Positions 37,010 through 46,954 are shown, counted from the first letter of the stretch. The stretch: DNA of 64,000 nucleotides from JBHHWH01 sp046756405 (GCA_046756405.1 JBHHWH010000001.1:4254-68253); one strand, 5' to 3'. Notes: generated by a model from the sequence alone, not told the origin. Numbers and translations: made by a program.

Positions 37010-40000
37010 TCACTCCTCCGGCCACATCTGGCGGATGAACCCGATCAGGTCTTCCACCAGGGGCTCACCGGCGTGGATGAACAGCACCCCCTCTTTGGCC
37101 CGGAGCACAGCCTGGCCGCGGAGGCGGGCGAGCCGCACCTCCTGGGAGGGTTTGAGATCCACCGGGGAAAGCCGGATCTCGTGACGGAGCTTGACGATCT
37201 CGGACAGCCCCACACGGATCGCCTCCACCCGGAGCCGGGCCAGCTCCACCAGGGCCTGAGCCGCAGGAGGAAGAGGCCCGTAGCGATCCTCCCATTCGGC
37301 GGCCACATCGTCTACCTCGGGATGGGTGGTGGCCACCGCCAGGCGCCGGTAGGCCTCGAGCCGCTGCTCTTGGTCGGTGACGTAGTCGTGGGGCAGGTGG
37401 GCGTCGACGGGGAGGTCGATGCGGATCTCCACCGGCTCCGCCTTCTCGATCGTGTTACCGGACATCTCCGCCACGGCCTCGGCCACCAGCTCGGCGTAGA
37501 GGTCAAAGCCCACCGCGGCAATGTGCCCGGACTGCACCTCGCCGAGAATCGACCCGGCCCCGCGAATCTCCAGATCTCTGAGGGCGAGCTGGAATCCCGA
37601 GCCCAGATCAGTCGCCTCCCCGATGGCCTCCAGACGCCGGTAGGCGTCCTCGGTTAGGGACCGGTCGGCGGGGTGAAACAGGTAGGCGTAGGCCCGCTGG
37701 CTGGACCGGCCCACCCGACCCCGAAGCTGGTAGAGCTGAGCCAGGCCCAGCAGGTCGGCCCGTTCCACGATGAGGGTGTTCACCTTGGGCAGGTCGAGAC
37801 CCGACTCGATGATGGTGGTGGCCACCAGCACGTCGTACTCGCCCGCCCAGAAGTCGATCATCACCTGCTCTAGCTGGCCTTCGGACATCTGACCGTGGGC
37901 CACGGCATACCGGGCGCCGGGGACGAGTTGTCGGAGCCGGGCCACCGCCCGGTCTATGGATTGGACCCGGTTGTGGACGTAGAAGACCTGGCCCTCCCGC
38001 AGCAGCTCCCGGCGGATCGCCGCCGAGACCGCCTGCTGGTCGTAGGGACCCACGTAGGTGAGGATGGGATGGCGGTCTTCGGGTGGGGTGCGGATGTGGG
38101 AGACGTCCCGGATTCCGGTGAGGGCCAGCTCCAGGGTGCGGGGTATGGGCGTCGCCGTCAGGGTGAGCACATCCACCCCTACCTTGAGCCGCTTCAAGGC
38201 ATCTTTGGCGGCGACACCGAAACGCTGCTCCTCATCGATGACCAACAGACCGAGGCGGCGGAAGGTGATGTCGTCGGAGAGGAGGCGGTGGGTTCCGATG
38301 ACGATGTCCACCTCCCCGGTGGCCAGCCCGGCGACCACCTTCCGCTGCTGGGCGGGGGTGAGGAACCGGGACAGCACCTCCACCCGCACCGGGTAGGGGG
38401 CGAACCTCTCGGTGAAGGTCTGGTGGTGCTGCTGGGCGAGGAGGGTGGTGGGGCAGAGCACCGCCACCTGGAAGCCATCCTGGACCGCCTTGAAGGCGGC
38501 GCGCAGCGCCACCTCGGTCTTGCCAAAGCCGACGTCCCCGAAGATGAGACGGTCCATCGGCTTCGGAGATTCCATGTTCGCCTTGACTTCAGCGATGGCC
38601 CGTAGTTGGTCGGGGGTCTCCTCGTAGGGAAAGGCAGCGTCCAGCTCCTGCTGCCAGGGGGTGTCCGGGGGGAAGGCGTGACCTTCAGCCAGGGCTCGTT
38701 TGCGGTGCAGCTCCACGACCTCAGCAGCTACCGCCGCCACCGCCTGGCGCACCCGTGACTTCTGCTCCGACCAGTCCTTTCCCCCCATCCGGGAGATGCG
38801 GGGAGCCTCGCCGCCGGTGTACTTCTTCACCGCGGCGAGTTGGTCGACAGGCACATATAGCTTGTCGCCACCGGCATAGGCGATCACCAGATAGTCCCGC
38901 TCCACTCCCACGATGGTCCGGGTCACCAACCCTTCGAAGCGGCCGATGCCGTGCTGGTAATGGACCACATAGTCGCCTTCGACCAGGTCGGCGTACTGCT
39001 CCCGGGGTCGGGCGACGGCCCTTCCCGCTCGACGGTGGGCGCGGCGCCTGCCGGCAATCTCCCGCTCTCCCAGCACCGCCACCCCTAGGTCGGGGGCGAC
39101 GAAGCCCCGGTGGATACCCCCGGGGATCACTGCCGGACGTCGGTTGAGGAGCCCTTCGAGCCGCTCCAGGACCAGGCCCTGTTCGGCGAGGACGGAGGCA
39201 ACACGATCTGCGGCGACTCCTCCGTCCATCGCCACCACCGGGGTGACGCCCTTCTCCTGGAGTCTCTTCAGTCCCACAGCCACCGACTCCGGCTCGCCGG
39301 CAACGGCGTCGAAACCGGTGATCCGCACCACGGGGTCGGCGGGACCCGTGGGCGCGGATGGCACACCCAGAAAGCGGCGACGGTCAAGAATGTTCTCCAG
39401 GTCGAGGAAGAGGGCCGGGTGCTCTCCCGCCTCCGGTGCCGACTCCCCCCAGGTGGGCGCGAGGGCGGCGGCCAGTTCCGACTCCTCCTTGATCAGGTCC
39501 CGGCTGCGGTCTACGGATCGACTGGGTTCTATCACCACCAGGTGGGCGGTGGCCGGTAGCTCGTCTACCAGCGTGTGCTCTCCAGCGAGCCAAGGCAGCC
39601 AGGACTCAATCCCGGGGAAGAACTGGCCTTCGACAATCCGGTCCCAGGTGGAAGCGGCCCAGGGCTCGGCTGCCACCAGGTCCTGGGCCCGTTCCCGGAC
39701 GAAGGGGTCAGGTCGTAGCTCCCGCGCCGGATAGGCAACTAGCTCCTCGACGATCTGCTCGGAGCGCTGGGTGGCCACAGAGAAGCGGCGGATCTCCTCG
39801 ATCTCGTCACCCCAGAAGTCGAGACGCAGAGGGTGGTCCGCCTGGGCGGGGAAGACATCCACTATTCCGCCTCGGATGGCGAACTCGCCCCGGGCCTCGA
39901 CCCGATCGGTGCGGTGGTAGCCGGCGGCAGCCAGGACCCGGGCCAGCTCGCCGAGGTCCACTTCGTCGCCGGGCCGGAGCCGGAGCGGGGCGACGGGCGA

Positions 40001-40366
40001 GGGGCTGAGACGCTGCACCGCGGCCCGGGTGCTCGCCACCACGATCACTGGCTCCCCTGAAGCGAGGAGATGACGGGCGCGGGCGCGGCGGGCCATGGTG
40101 GTGGTATTGGGCGAGACGTGCTCAAAGGGGAGCGTCTCCCAAGCAGGGGCCGGGACCACCCGGTTGGTGAACAGGGCCAGATCGTCCACCAGCTCCTCGG
40201 CTTCAACCTCTCCCGGGGCAACGACGAGCATGGTCTCCTCGATCTGACTGAACAGCCCGGCCAGGGCGAAGGCGCGTCCGGAAGGCGCCACCGCCCACAC
40301 CGAACCCATCTCCGGCAAGGGCGCAGCGCGCCACACCTCGAGAAGGGGAGCTAACGGAGCCCTCAT
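37010..40366 (-). CDS. mfd: Transcription-repair coupling factor
   Basis: Releases stalled RNA polymerase and recruits UvrA. 1118 residues. The UvrB-homology module is at about 1-450. The RNA polymerase interaction domain starts around GDYVVHYQHGIGRFEG. The RecG-like translocase has Walker A GDVGFGKTE, VIDEEQRFG (motif II), TATPIPRT and the helicase C motif with RGRVGRSSQRAYAYL. The TRCF C-terminal domain covers the last 130 residues or so. It starts at an ATG without a visible ribosome site, 5 bases after a CATTAGGTACG element repeated at 47564-47582. Confidence 0.97.
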   Translation of the reverse strand: MRAPLAPLLEVWRAAPLPEMGSVWAVAPSGRAFALAGLFSQIEETMLVVAPGEVEAEELVDDLALFTNRVVPAPAWETLPFEHVSPNTTTMARRARARHLLASGEPVIVVASTRAAVQRLSPSPVAPLRLRPGDEVDLGELARVLAAAGYHRTDRVEARGEFAIRGGIVDVFPAQADHPLRLDFWGDEIEEIRRFSVATQRSEQIVEELVAYPARELRPDPFVRERAQDLVAAEPWAASTWDRIVEGQFFPGIESWLPWLAGEHTLVDELPATAHLVVIEPSRSVDRSRDLIKEESELAAALAPTWGESAPEAGEHPALFLDLENILDRRRFLGVPSAPTGPADPVVRITGFDAVAGEPESVAVGLKRLQEKGVTPVVAMDGGVAADRVASVLAEQGLVLERLEGLLNRRPAVIPGGIHRGFVAPDLGVAVLGEREIAGRRRAHRRAGRAVARPREQYADLVEGDYVVHYQHGIGRFEGLVTRTIVGVERDYLVIAYAGGDKLYVPVDQLAAVKKYTGGEAPRISRMGGKDWSEQKSRVRQAVAAVAAEVVELHRKRALAEGHAFPPDTPWQQELDAAFPYEETPDQLRAIAEVKANMESPKPMDRLIFGDVGFGKTEVALRAAFKAVQDGFQVAVLCPTTLLAQQHHQTFTERFAPYPVRVEVLSRFLTPAQQRKVVAGLATGEVDIVIGTHRLLSDDITFRRLGLLVIDEEQRFGVAAKDALKRLKVGVDVLTLTATPIPRTLELALTGIRDVSHIRTPPEDRHPILTYVGPYDQQAVSAAIRRELLREGQVFYVHNRVQSIDRAVARLRQLVPGARYAVAHGQMSEGQLEQVMIDFWAGEYDVLVATTIIESGLDLPKVNTLIVERADLLGLAQLYQLRGRVGRSSQRAYAYLFHPADRSLTEDAYRRLEAIGEATDLGSGFQLALRDLEIRGAGSILGEVQSGHIAAVGFDLYAELVAEAVAEMSGNTIEKAEPVEIRIDLPVDAHLPHDYVTDQEQRLEAYRRLAVATTHPEVDDVAAEWEDRYGPLPPAAQALVELARLRVEAIRVGLSEIVKLRHEIRLSPVDLKPSQEVRLARLRGQAVLRAKEGVLFIHAGEPLVEDLIGFIRQMWPEE

Positions 40367-40371
40367 AACCG

Positions 40372-40390
40372 CGTACCTAATGCACCAGGG
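40372..40390 (-). repeat. 19-bp repeat copy A, 5' of mfd
   Basis: On the minus strand CCCTGGTGCATTAGGTACG lies 5 bases before the mfd ATG. The identical 19-mer occurs on the plus strand at 47564-47582, with further partial similarity on both sides (CATAT before, GGTTA-AGG after). TTAGGT within it may be the -10 box of mfd. Confidence 0.6.
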
Positions 40391-40430
40391 CCCCTATATG
40401 GACCTTTGCGAAAAAAGGAAGGCCTCTCCC

Positions 40431-41402
40431 TCACTCCAGCAGCCCTTCGAAGCGGAACCACTCCAATGTCCGACGCAGGGTCTCCTCGATTGGGGTGTAC
40501 ACGAGGCCCAGCTCCCGGGTAGCCAGCGATCCGTCGTAACGGTGCCCGAACCGGATCACCCGGACCATCTCCCGGCACAGCGGCGCCGTCCGCCCCAGCA
40601 GCCCGAACACCCCTCCTACCAGCGTCCCCACCACCGACAGCGCCGCGGGAGGTATCCGCCGGGGACGCAGCTCTCTGCCCATCACCTTCGACAGCAGGTC
40701 CACCGCCTCCTCCATCGATAGGCTCACCCCAGAGAGCAGGTAGCGAGCACCGGGCCGTCCCCGCTCCGCGGCAAGGAGATGGCCCCGGGCGCAGTCGTCG
40801 ATGTCCACCAGGGAGAGATGGGTGTCGATGACAAAGCGGAGCCGGCCCCGGGCCGCGGCGAGGAGTATCGACCCGGTGCCGGTGGCGCGGCCGGGCCCCT
40901 GCACCGATGACGGGTTCACCACCACCACCTCCAGCCCGTCTGCCCCAGTGAGAGCGACCCGCTCGGCAGCATGTTTGGAGCGTTCGTATTCGGAGAGATA
41001 CCAGCCTCGATGGCGGCTGTGCTCGGCCCCCAGGGTCCCCTGCTCCTCCCCAATGGTGACCGCCGAGGAGGTGTGGACCAGCCTCGCCACACCTGCTTGC
41101 CGACAGGCCTCCACCACCCGCCGGGTTCCCTCCACGTTCACCTGCCACATCAAATCCGAATCCCCGGTGCATAGCTCGTTGATCCCGGCGATGTGAAACA
41201 CCCATTCCGCTCCGTCGACCAGAGCATCAACTGCGTCCCCGTCGAACAGATCGCCGGACACGGTCTGAGCCCCTAGCTCCTCCAACTTCGCCGAGGCTTC
41301 GCCCGAGCGGGCCAGTCCCGCCACCTCGTGACCGCCAGCTACCAGGTGTCTCACCACCGCCGTTCCGACCACTCCGGTGCCGCCGGTGACGGCGACCCTC
41401 AC
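40431..41402 (-). CDS. NAD-dependent epimerase/dehydratase (extended SDR)
   Basis: 323 residues. The N-terminal TGGTGVVGTAVVRHL is the Rossmann nucleotide loop. The catalytic Ser/Tyr/Lys are suggested by VHTSSAVTIG and SEYERSKHAAE (YxxxK). Late segments resemble HpnA/dihydroflavonol-4-reductase-like SDRs. The substrate is unknown; a role in envelope lipid or sugar metabolism is possible given pgsA next door. The GTG start overlaps the pgsA stop as GTGA, so the two are translationally coupled. Confidence 0.88.
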   Translation of the reverse strand: MRVAVTGGTGVVGTAVVRHLVAGGHEVAGLARSGEASAKLEELGAQTVSGDLFDGDAVDALVDGAEWVFHIAGINELCTGDSDLMWQVNVEGTRRVVEACRQAGVARLVHTSSAVTIGEEQGTLGAEHSRHRGWYLSEYERSKHAAERVALTGADGLEVVVVNPSSVQGPGRATGTGSILLAAARGRLRFVIDTHLSLVDIDDCARGHLLAAERGRPGARYLLSGVSLSMEEAVDLLSKVMGRELRPRRIPPAALSVVGTLVGGVFGLLGRTAPLCREMVRVIRFGHRYDGSLATRELGLVYTPIEETLRRTLEWFRFEGLLE

Positions 41403-41980
41403 GTCTTGATCTCGCTGGGCTCAGACCGGGTCACGTACCAGAACGAGGACAGGTATCCCCAAGCGGAGCCCAGGGTCACAATCACTGCTAGGAGCATCAC
41501 GTACTGGTCCAGATACCACAGGCCCCACCGCTCGGGAAGACGGAGGAAGGCCAGGAAGAGGGCAAGGAACTGGAAAACGGCCTTGAGCTTGCCCCAGGTG
41601 GAAGGCTTGATCAGCCCTCCTCCGTGGGCGGCGACGCCGCGGAGGGCCATGACGATGAACTCCCGGAAGATGATGACCGCCGCGGCCCAGATCGAGACCC
41701 GGTCCACCGAGACCAGCGCGATCAGGGTTCCGGTGACCAGCACCTTGTCGGCGGTGGTGTCCAGGAAGGCCCCCAGGGTGGTGCCCCCCGTGGTGCGACG
41801 GGCCAGGTAGCCGTCGAGGAAGTCGGTGAACACCGCCACGGCGAAGAGGGCAGCGGCATAACCGAAGCGGTGTTCGATCTGCTCGGCGCGGGCCAGCGCC
41901 ATTATCGGTACCACCACGACGATTCTCGACAGGGCGAGCGCGTCAGGAACGGAGATTCTGCTCCTCCTCGACTTGGACAT
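41399..41980 (-). CDS. pgsA: CDP-alcohol phosphatidyltransferase (PgsA-like)
   Basis: Membrane enzyme that makes phosphatidylglycerol phosphate from CDP-diacylglycerol and glycerol 3-phosphate. 193 residues from the ATG at 41980; the frame upstream runs into glpK and looks non-coding. The CDP-OH signature D-x2-DG-x2-AR-x9-G-x3-D-x3-D is complete in DFLDGYLARRTTGG followed by LGAFLDTTADK. Four to five membrane helices are visible. glpK just upstream supplies glycerol 3-phosphate, which fits. Other CDP-OH activities (Cls, PIS) cannot be excluded. Confidence 0.87.
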   Translation of the reverse strand: MSKSRRSRISVPDALALSRIVVVVPIMALARAEQIEHRFGYAAALFAVAVFTDFLDGYLARRTTGGTTLGAFLDTTADKVLVTGTLIALVSVDRVSIWAAAVIIFREFIVMALRGVAAHGGGLIKPSTWGKLKAVFQFLALFLAFLRLPERWGLWYLDQYVMLLAVIVTLGSAWGYLSSFWYVTRSEPSEIKT

Positions 41981-42021
41981 GCCGATGATAAGCCGCCGGC
42001 AGGCCCATGGCCGAAGCCGTC

Positions 42022-43497
42022 TCAGGCCCAGTCGAAGGAACGCTTTAGGGCCTCCGTCCACCGGCCGTGGAGGTGGTCCCTTTCGGTTTCCTCCATTTCT
42101 GGCGTCCAGCGCCGATCCGCCTCCCAAAGGCTGCGCAGCTCGTCGGTTCCCGACCAGAACCCGACCGCCAGGCCAGCGGCGTAGGCCGCACCCAGAGCGG
42201 TGGTCTCAGCGACTTTGGGACGCACTACATCGACGCCCAGCAGGTCGGCCTGGAACTGCATGAGAAGCTCGTTGGCCGTCATCCCCCCGTCCACCCTCAG
42301 CTCCGCCAGCTCCACCCCCGAGTCGGAGACCATGGCGTCGAGGACGTCCTTGGTCTGATAGGCGGTGGCCTCCAGGGCGGCTCGGGCGATGTGGCCTTTG
42401 TTGGTGAACCGGGTGAGGCCGACGATCACACCCCGGGCGTCGGCCCTCCAGTGGGGGGCGAACAGCCCGGAGAAGGCAGGGACGAAGTAGACGTCACCGT
42501 TGTCCTCGACGCTGGCTGCTAGTTCCTCCACCTGGGGGGAGGTCTCGATGATCCCCAGGTTGTCCCGCAGCCACTGGACGAGAGATCCGGTCACCGCTAC
42601 CGAACCTTCCAAGGCGTAGACCGCCGGCTCATCTCCGAGGCGGTAGGCGACCGTTGAGAGCAAACCCGAAGTGGAGGGGACCGGGGAGGACCCGGTGTTC
42701 AGCAGCATGAAGTTGCCGGTGCCGTAGGTGTTCTTAACCTCTCCGGGATCGAAGCAGACCTGACCGAACAGGGCCGCCTGCTGGTCGCCAAGCACCGCGG
42801 CGAGAGGAACTCCTTCCAGCGGTCCGGTGCAGTTTCCGATCACCCCCGACGAAGAGACGATCTCGGGCAGCATCGCCGTGGGAACTCCGACCTCCAGTGC
42901 CAGGTCCGAATCCCAGGTGGCGGTGGCCAGGTCCATGAGCAGGGTGCGGGAGGCGTTGGTGATGTCGGTGACGTGGCGGCCGGTCAGATTCCATACCAGC
43001 CAGGAGTCGATGGTGCCGAAGGCGAGCTCGCCCCGAGCCGCCCGGTCGTGGAGATCAAGGTGGTCGAGGAGCCAACGCACCTTGGGCCCGGAGAAGTAGG
43101 TGGCCAGGGGCAGCCCGGTGCGGGAGCGGAACCGGTCGGGTCCCTCGTCTCCCTCGAGTTCTCGGCAAAGCTCCGCGGTGCGGGTGTCCTGCCAGACGAT
43201 GGCGTTGCCCACCGGCTCCCCGCTGGCCCGGTCCCAAATGACGGTGGTCTCCCGCTGGTTGGTGATCCCGACCGCCGCCAGGTCGCCGGGGCCGACACCG
43301 GCCTTCTCCAGGGCGGCTACAACCACCTCGGTGGTCCGGGTCCAGATCTGAGCCGGGTCGTGCTCCACCCACCCGGGCTGGGGGAAGATCTGGTCGTGCT
43401 CCCGCTGGTCGACGGCCACCACCCGTCCGGCATGGTCGAAGATCATGAATCGGGTGGAGGTGGTGCCCTGGTCGAGGGCGCCTACCAACTCAGGCAT
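42022..43497 (-). CDS. glpK: Glycerol kinase
   Basis: Phosphorylates glycerol to sn-glycerol 3-phosphate. 491 residues, FGGY family. [16 protein letters not shown] is the N-terminal phosphate loop. The substrate contacts are in [14 protein letters not shown] and IVWQDTRT. Further landmarks are [13 protein letters not shown], the FGGY-like [16 protein letters not shown] and [16 protein letters not shown]. The start overlaps the pth stop by 8 bases. It lies in a translation/lipid operon rather than with a glycerol facilitator, suggesting a link to phospholipid supply. Confidence 0.96.
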   Translation of the reverse strand: MPELVGALDQGTTSTRFMIFDHAGRVVAVDQREHDQIFPQPGWVEHDPAQIWTRTTEVVVAALEKAGVGPGDLAAVGITNQRETTVIWDRASGEPVGNAIVWQDTRTAELCRELEGDEGPDRFRSRTGLPLATYFSGPKVRWLLDHLDLHDRAARGELAFGTIDSWLVWNLTGRHVTDITNASRTLLMDLATATWDSDLALEVGVPTAMLPEIVSSSGVIGNCTGPLEGVPLAAVLGDQQAALFGQVCFDPGEVKNTYGTGNFMLLNTGSSPVPSTSGLLSTVAYRLGDEPAVYALEGSVAVTGSLVQWLRDNLGIIETSPQVEELAASVEDNGDVYFVPAFSGLFAPHWRADARGVIVGLTRFTNKGHIARAALEATAYQTKDVLDAMVSDSGVELAELRVDGGMTANELLMQFQADLLGVDVVRPKVAETTALGAAYAAGLAVGFWSGTDELRSLWEADRRWTPEMEETERDHLHGRWTEALKRSFDWA

Positions 43498-44068
43498 CCT
43501 TGCCCCTTCTGGCCGCCATCTCGACGGCCTTCTCCCGATCCTCGAGCCACTGCTCCACCACCGCAGCCGCGTCTGACACCATGGCCTCCACCTCCGATCG
43601 TTCGCTCGGTTTGAAGTGGCTGAGAACGTAGTCGGCAGGGTCCATGCCGCGGGGAGGGCGACCCACCCCCACCTTGAGGCGCGAGAACTCGTTACTTCCC
43701 AGAGCCTTTTCCAATGAGCGGATTCCGTTGTGGCCTCCGCTCCCCCCGTCCACCTGGAGGCGGAGACGGCCGAAGGGCAGGTCGATATCGTCGTGGACTA
43801 CGAGCAGGTCCTCGAGGGCTATCCCGTAATAGTCGAGGGCGGCCTTCACCGGCCCGCCCGACTCGTTCATGAAGCTGTTGGGAACGAAGAACAGGGTCCG
43901 GTCCGGTCCCGAACCCCAGCGAGCCTCGAAGCCCCGGAGACGCCGGGGTGACCGACCCAGAGCCTCCCCCAGGTGGTCAAGGACACGGCGGACCACCTCG
44001 TAGCCGAGATTGTGCCGGGTGCCTTCGTAGTCGGCTCCAGGGTTGCGGAGGCCGACGACGGCCCGCAC
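43490..44068 (-). CDS. pth: Peptidyl-tRNA hydrolase
   Basis: Recycles peptidyl-tRNA released from stalled ribosomes. 192 residues from the GTG at 44068, 4 bases after the rplY stop; the longer frame reads through rplY out of frame and is not real. [20 protein letters not shown] holds Asn9 and catalytic His19. [14 protein letters not shown] and [15 protein letters not shown] (catalytic Asp) follow, then [12 protein letters not shown] and the late VGVGRPP. The neighbouring rplY-pth pair is a common bacterial arrangement. Confidence 0.96.
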   Translation of the reverse strand: MRAVVGLRNPGADYEGTRHNLGYEVVRRVLDHLGEALGRSPRRLRGFEARWGSGPDRTLFFVPNSFMNESGGPVKAALDYYGIALEDLLVVHDDIDLPFGRLRLQVDGGSGGHNGIRSLEKALGSNEFSRLKVGVGRPPRGMDPADYVLSHFKPSERSEVEAMVSDAAAVVEQWLEDREKAVEMAARRGKDA

Positions 44069-44072
44069 CGGG

Positions 44073-44744
44073 CTACTCGCCGCCTTCGCCTTCTGCCTCT
44101 TCCCCGGCAGGCTCCTCGCCCTCCGCGGCCTCTTCGCCTTCCGCAAGCTCCTCCTCCTCGAGTTCCTCGGCTTCCTCTTCGACCTCGGCCATGGGATGGG
44201 AGACGGAGACGACCACCGCGTCGGGATCTTCGAGGTAGGTGACACCTTCGATCTCGGGAAGGTCAGAGATGCGCAGCGAATCACCGATCTCCAACTCGGA
44301 GACGTCGAGCTCGATGAAAGCGGGGATCTCCGTGGGCAGGGCTTCGATGCTGACCTGGCTCCGGGAGGGGCTTAAGATCCCACCCTCGCGCACTCCCACC
44401 GGGGTGCCTTCGAAGTGGACAGCCACCTCGGCGGTGACCCTCTGGGTCAGGTCGATGGTGACAAAGTCGATGTGGCGGTACTCGTTGCGGTAGGGATGGC
44501 GGTCAATGACTCGGGCCATGGTGGTCAGCGTTTTGCCACCTTCGACCTCGAGTCTGATGATGGCGTTGGTCCCGGCCTCGGTGTGGAGAGCGACGTGGAG
44601 GTCGTGGGCATCCACCGCCACCGGGATCGGCTCGACGTCCTTGCCGTAGACGACGGCAGGCACCAGACCTTGGCGCCGGATCCGGCGGGACTCCCGGGAA
44701 CCCGGGGTGCGACCCACCTGGGCGCGCAGGCTGACTTCCGACAT
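44073..44744 (-). CDS. rplY: 50S ribosomal protein L25, CTC/general stress form
   Basis: Binds 5S rRNA. 223 residues: an L25 domain (about 1-95, with R-rich RESRRIRRQGLVPAVVYGK), a C-terminal TL5/CTC beta domain (about 98-190, IDLTQRVTAEVAVHFEGTPVG), and a highly acidic tail of about 35 residues rich in Glu and Gly. AAGGAGC lies 5 bases before the ATG. The acidic tail is typical of actinobacterial CTC proteins. It heads a long minus-strand run of housekeeping genes. Confidence 0.95.
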   Translation of the reverse strand: MSEVSLRAQVGRTPGSRESRRIRRQGLVPAVVYGKDVEPIPVAVDAHDLHVALHTEAGTNAIIRLEVEGGKTLTTMARVIDRHPYRNEYRHIDFVTIDLTQRVTAEVAVHFEGTPVGVREGGILSPSRSQVSIEALPTEIPAFIELDVSELEIGDSLRISDLPEIEGVTYLEDPDAVVVSVSHPMAEVEEEAEELEEEELAEGEEAAEGEEPAGEEAEGEGGE

Positions 44745-44781
44745 GAAACAGCTCCTTGGAGAAAGATGGGGTGGAAGTCAA

Positions 44782-45396
44782 TTATCGCGCCCGCGCCTCG
44801 GTTCCGCCAGACGAGAGCCGGCTGATCCAGGCGATGGTGCCATCCACGTAGCGGTCGGAGAGGGACTCAAGGGCCCATCCTCCACCCTTCAACCCGTGGC
44901 CGGCCCCTTCGAGGATCTCCACATCGGCGTTACGAAGGGAAGCAATGTGCTCCTCAAAGAGGTCCATGCGAGCCAAGGCGTCCCGTGTGCCCTGGAAGAA
45001 GAGCATCGGCACCTGGATTCGGGGCAGGTGCTCGATACGCAGCTTCTCCGGCTTCCCTGGGGGATGGAGGGGATAGGCGTAGAGGATCACTCCGTCGCAG
45101 GGATAGCCCTCGGCGGCGAGGCGGGTGCCGATCCGCCCTCCCATGGACCGCCCGGCGAGGAACAGGCGGTCGACCTTTGGCGCCAGTTCGTCGGCGGCGT
45201 CCCGGTGAGCCTCTAGGAGCTTGTTCACATGATCGGGGCGCTTCGACCCCCGTTCGACGTAGGGGTAATTGAAGGCGTGGACCGTATAACCCGCGGCCTC
45301 CAGCCCTTCCCTTATCCGCGCAATGAGGGGATGGTCCTTGTTGGTGCCCGCCCCGTGGGCGAGGAGGATTCCTGTAGCTGGGGTTTCGGTTTCCAT
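44782..45396 (-). CDS. Alpha/beta hydrolase of the KANL3/Tex30 (dienelactone-hydrolase-like) type
   Basis: 204 residues from the ATG at 45396; the longer frame adds an unlikely leader. LLAHGAGTNKDHP gives the oxyanion region, FLAGRSMGGRIGTRLA the nucleophile serine, FFQGTRDALA the acid region, and GAGHGLKGG the histidine. KANL3/Tex30-like small hydrolases have no assigned bacterial substrate. The gene is divergent from pgl with 62 bases between the starts. Confidence 0.83.
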   Translation of the reverse strand: METETPATGILLAHGAGTNKDHPLIARIREGLEAAGYTVHAFNYPYVERGSKRPDHVNKLLEAHRDAADELAPKVDRLFLAGRSMGGRIGTRLAAEGYPCDGVILYAYPLHPPGKPEKLRIEHLPRIQVPMLFFQGTRDALARMDLFEEHIASLRNADVEILEGAGHGLKGGGWALESLSDRYVDGTIAWISRLSSGGTEARAR

Positions 45397-45445
45397 GTGT
45401 GGCCATTCTGGCGCGGGGAACGGGCACACAAGCGCCAGCCGCCGT

Positions 45446-45451
45446 TACCGT
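45446..45451 (+). promoter_or_regulatory. -10 box TACCGT, leaderless start of pgl
   Basis: TACCGT, seven bases, ATG, with no ribosome site. The TANNNT-N7-start spacing recurs at four other genes on this strand. Confidence 0.55.
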
Positions 45452-45458
45452 CCCCTCG

Positions 45459-46136
45459 ATGCAGCTCGTCGTCCACAACACCCCCGAGGAGTTGGCCCGC
45501 GCCACGGCCGATCGCATCGCCTCGCTGATCCGCGGGGCCGGCGACGCCTTCTCCCTGGGCCTGGCCGGAGGAAGCACTCCGGCCGCCACCTACCGGCGCC
45601 TCGCCGAGGAGTCCCTTGAGTTGGGCCACGTCCAGGCCTGGCTGTCGGACGAGCGCTGGGTTCCGCCGGACGACGAGCGCTCCAACGGACGTATGGCCGC
45701 GATGACCCTCATCGATCGTGTGGGGGTCACCTTCCACCGGCCCCCTTGGGGTGCCGGGATGTCGCCCGCCGAGTCCGCCGCGGAATACGAGGCGGTGCTC
45801 CGCAGCATCCATCGGGCCGGCCCTCCTCATCTGGTGCTCCTAGGCCTGGGCGAGGATGGGCATACGGCTTCGCTGTTCCCCGGGACCCAAGCCCTCGAGA
45901 TGGCGGAGCGCTGGTTCGTGGCCAACAAAGTTCATCAGCTTGGGGAGACCCGGCTCACCGCTACCTATCCGTTGCTGTGGTCGGCACGGCGGCTGATGGT
46001 GCTGGCCGTCGGCGAGCGGAAGGCCGAGGCGTTGAAAGAGTCCCTGGACGGGACCACCCCCGCCGGACGATTGATGGAAGGAGAAGCAGAAGTCGAATGG
46101 CACGTCGACACCGCCGCCGCATCCCTCATCTCCTGA
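45459..46136 (+). CDS. pgl: 6-phosphogluconolactonase
   Basis: Hydrolyses 6-phosphogluconolactone in the oxidative pentose phosphate pathway. 225 residues from the ATG at 45459, set by the -10 box seven bases upstream. LGLAGGSTPAATYRRLA binds the phosphate, VQAWLSDERWVPPDDERSN is the family signature, and LLGLGEDGHTASLFPG holds the catalytic region. NagB-like fold. No zwf or gnd gene is adjacent. The 3' end overlaps the following lipoprotein gene by 40 bases in another frame. Confidence 0.93.
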   Translation: MQLVVHNTPEELARATADRIASLIRGAGDAFSLGLAGGSTPAATYRRLAEESLELGHVQAWLSDERWVPPDDERSNGRMAAMTLIDRVGVTFHRPPWGAGMSPAESAAEYEAVLRSIHRAGPPHLVLLGLGEDGHTASLFPGTQALEMAERWFVANKVHQLGETRLTATYPLLWSARRLMVLAVGERKAEALKESLDGTTPAGRLMEGEAEVEWHVDTAAASLIS

Positions 46137-46945
46137 CGGCCTTTGCCCTGGTCCTCGCTGCCTGTGCGGGGAGTTCCCAGGCAACCACGACCACCTTTCC
46201 CCCGTCGACCACCACGGGTCCCGGCTACGAGGTCGGTGAACCCTTGGGAGGTATCGACGCCGAGATCCTGATCCCAGAGGGGGAAGGCCCCTTCCCCACG
46301 GTGGTCCTCGTCCACGGCGGGGGGTGGATCAGCGGGGAGCCCGCCTTCATCCGAGGGCTGGCGCTGTTCCTGACCGAAGCCGGCTATCTGACCATCAACA
46401 CCGCCTACCAGCTCTCCAGCTTCGACAACCCCGGCTATCCGGCTGCCGTCGACGATGTGGCCTGCGCGGTCCGCAACGCCGCCGTGTACCCGCAGGGAGA
46501 CGGGACAGTCACCCTGGTCGGCTACTCCGCGGGGGCTCAGATAGGTGCTCTGGTCGCCCTGACCGGAGACCGGTACGGGGCCGACTGCCCGGTGGAAGGG
46601 AGCGGTCTGCCCGACCGCTTCGTGGGGCTCGCAGGGCCGTACGACACCGACCGGATCGGCCGAGCGATCCTCCCCTTCTTCGGCGACAGTCCCACCAACC
46701 TCCCCCAGGCCTGGGAGGACGGCAACCCGCGGCGCCAGACCGCCGAGAACCCTGACCTGAAGGCGCTGATCGTCTACGGGGATATCGACCGGCTCGTCCA
46801 CCCGGCCCTGGCCGTCGATTTCTATGAAGGACTCCTCGAAGGAGGGGTCGACGCCACCCTCCAGGAGGTCGAGGGAGCCGAACACTCCGACATGAGCGAC
46901 CCGGAGGTGGTGGGCGACATCATCCTCTCCTGGCTGGAGGGCTAG
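46097..46945 (+). CDS. Secreted alpha/beta hydrolase lipoprotein
   Basis: 282 residues from the ATG at 46097, inside the end of pgl. An arginine-rich signal (ARRHRRRIPHLLTAFALVL) ends in the lipobox L-A-A-C, with a Thr/Ser/Pro linker after it. The hydrolase domain has HGGGWISG (oxyanion hole), the nucleophile in VGYSAGAQIGAL, VYGDIDRLV (acid region) and AEHSDM (histidine). This is the BD-FAE/carboxylesterase-like architecture. Extracytoplasmic ester cleavage is likely; the substrate is unknown. Confidence 0.85.
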   Translation: MARRHRRRIPHLLTAFALVLAACAGSSQATTTTFPPSTTTGPGYEVGEPLGGIDAEILIPEGEGPFPTVVLVHGGGWISGEPAFIRGLALFLTEAGYLTINTAYQLSSFDNPGYPAAVDDVACAVRNAAVYPQGDGTVTLVGYSAGAQIGALVALTGDRYGADCPVEGSGLPDRFVGLAGPYDTDRIGRAILPFFGDSPTNLPQAWEDGNPRRQTAENPDLKALIVYGDIDRLVHPALAVDFYEGLLEGGVDATLQEVEGAEHSDMSDPEVVGDIILSWLEG

Positions 46946-46954
46946 CCTGGCGGT

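Noticed and set aside
41981..42127. A longer PgsA N-terminus
   Set aside because: It overlaps the end of glpK and reads as Gly/Arg/Pro-rich shadow; the ATG at 41980 gives the normal PgsA start.
43490..44284. A 264-residue form of peptidyl-tRNA hydrolase
   Set aside because: The first 72 residues are the L25 acidic tail read in another frame (Arg/Ser/Pro-rich); the GTG at 44068 gives the normal length.
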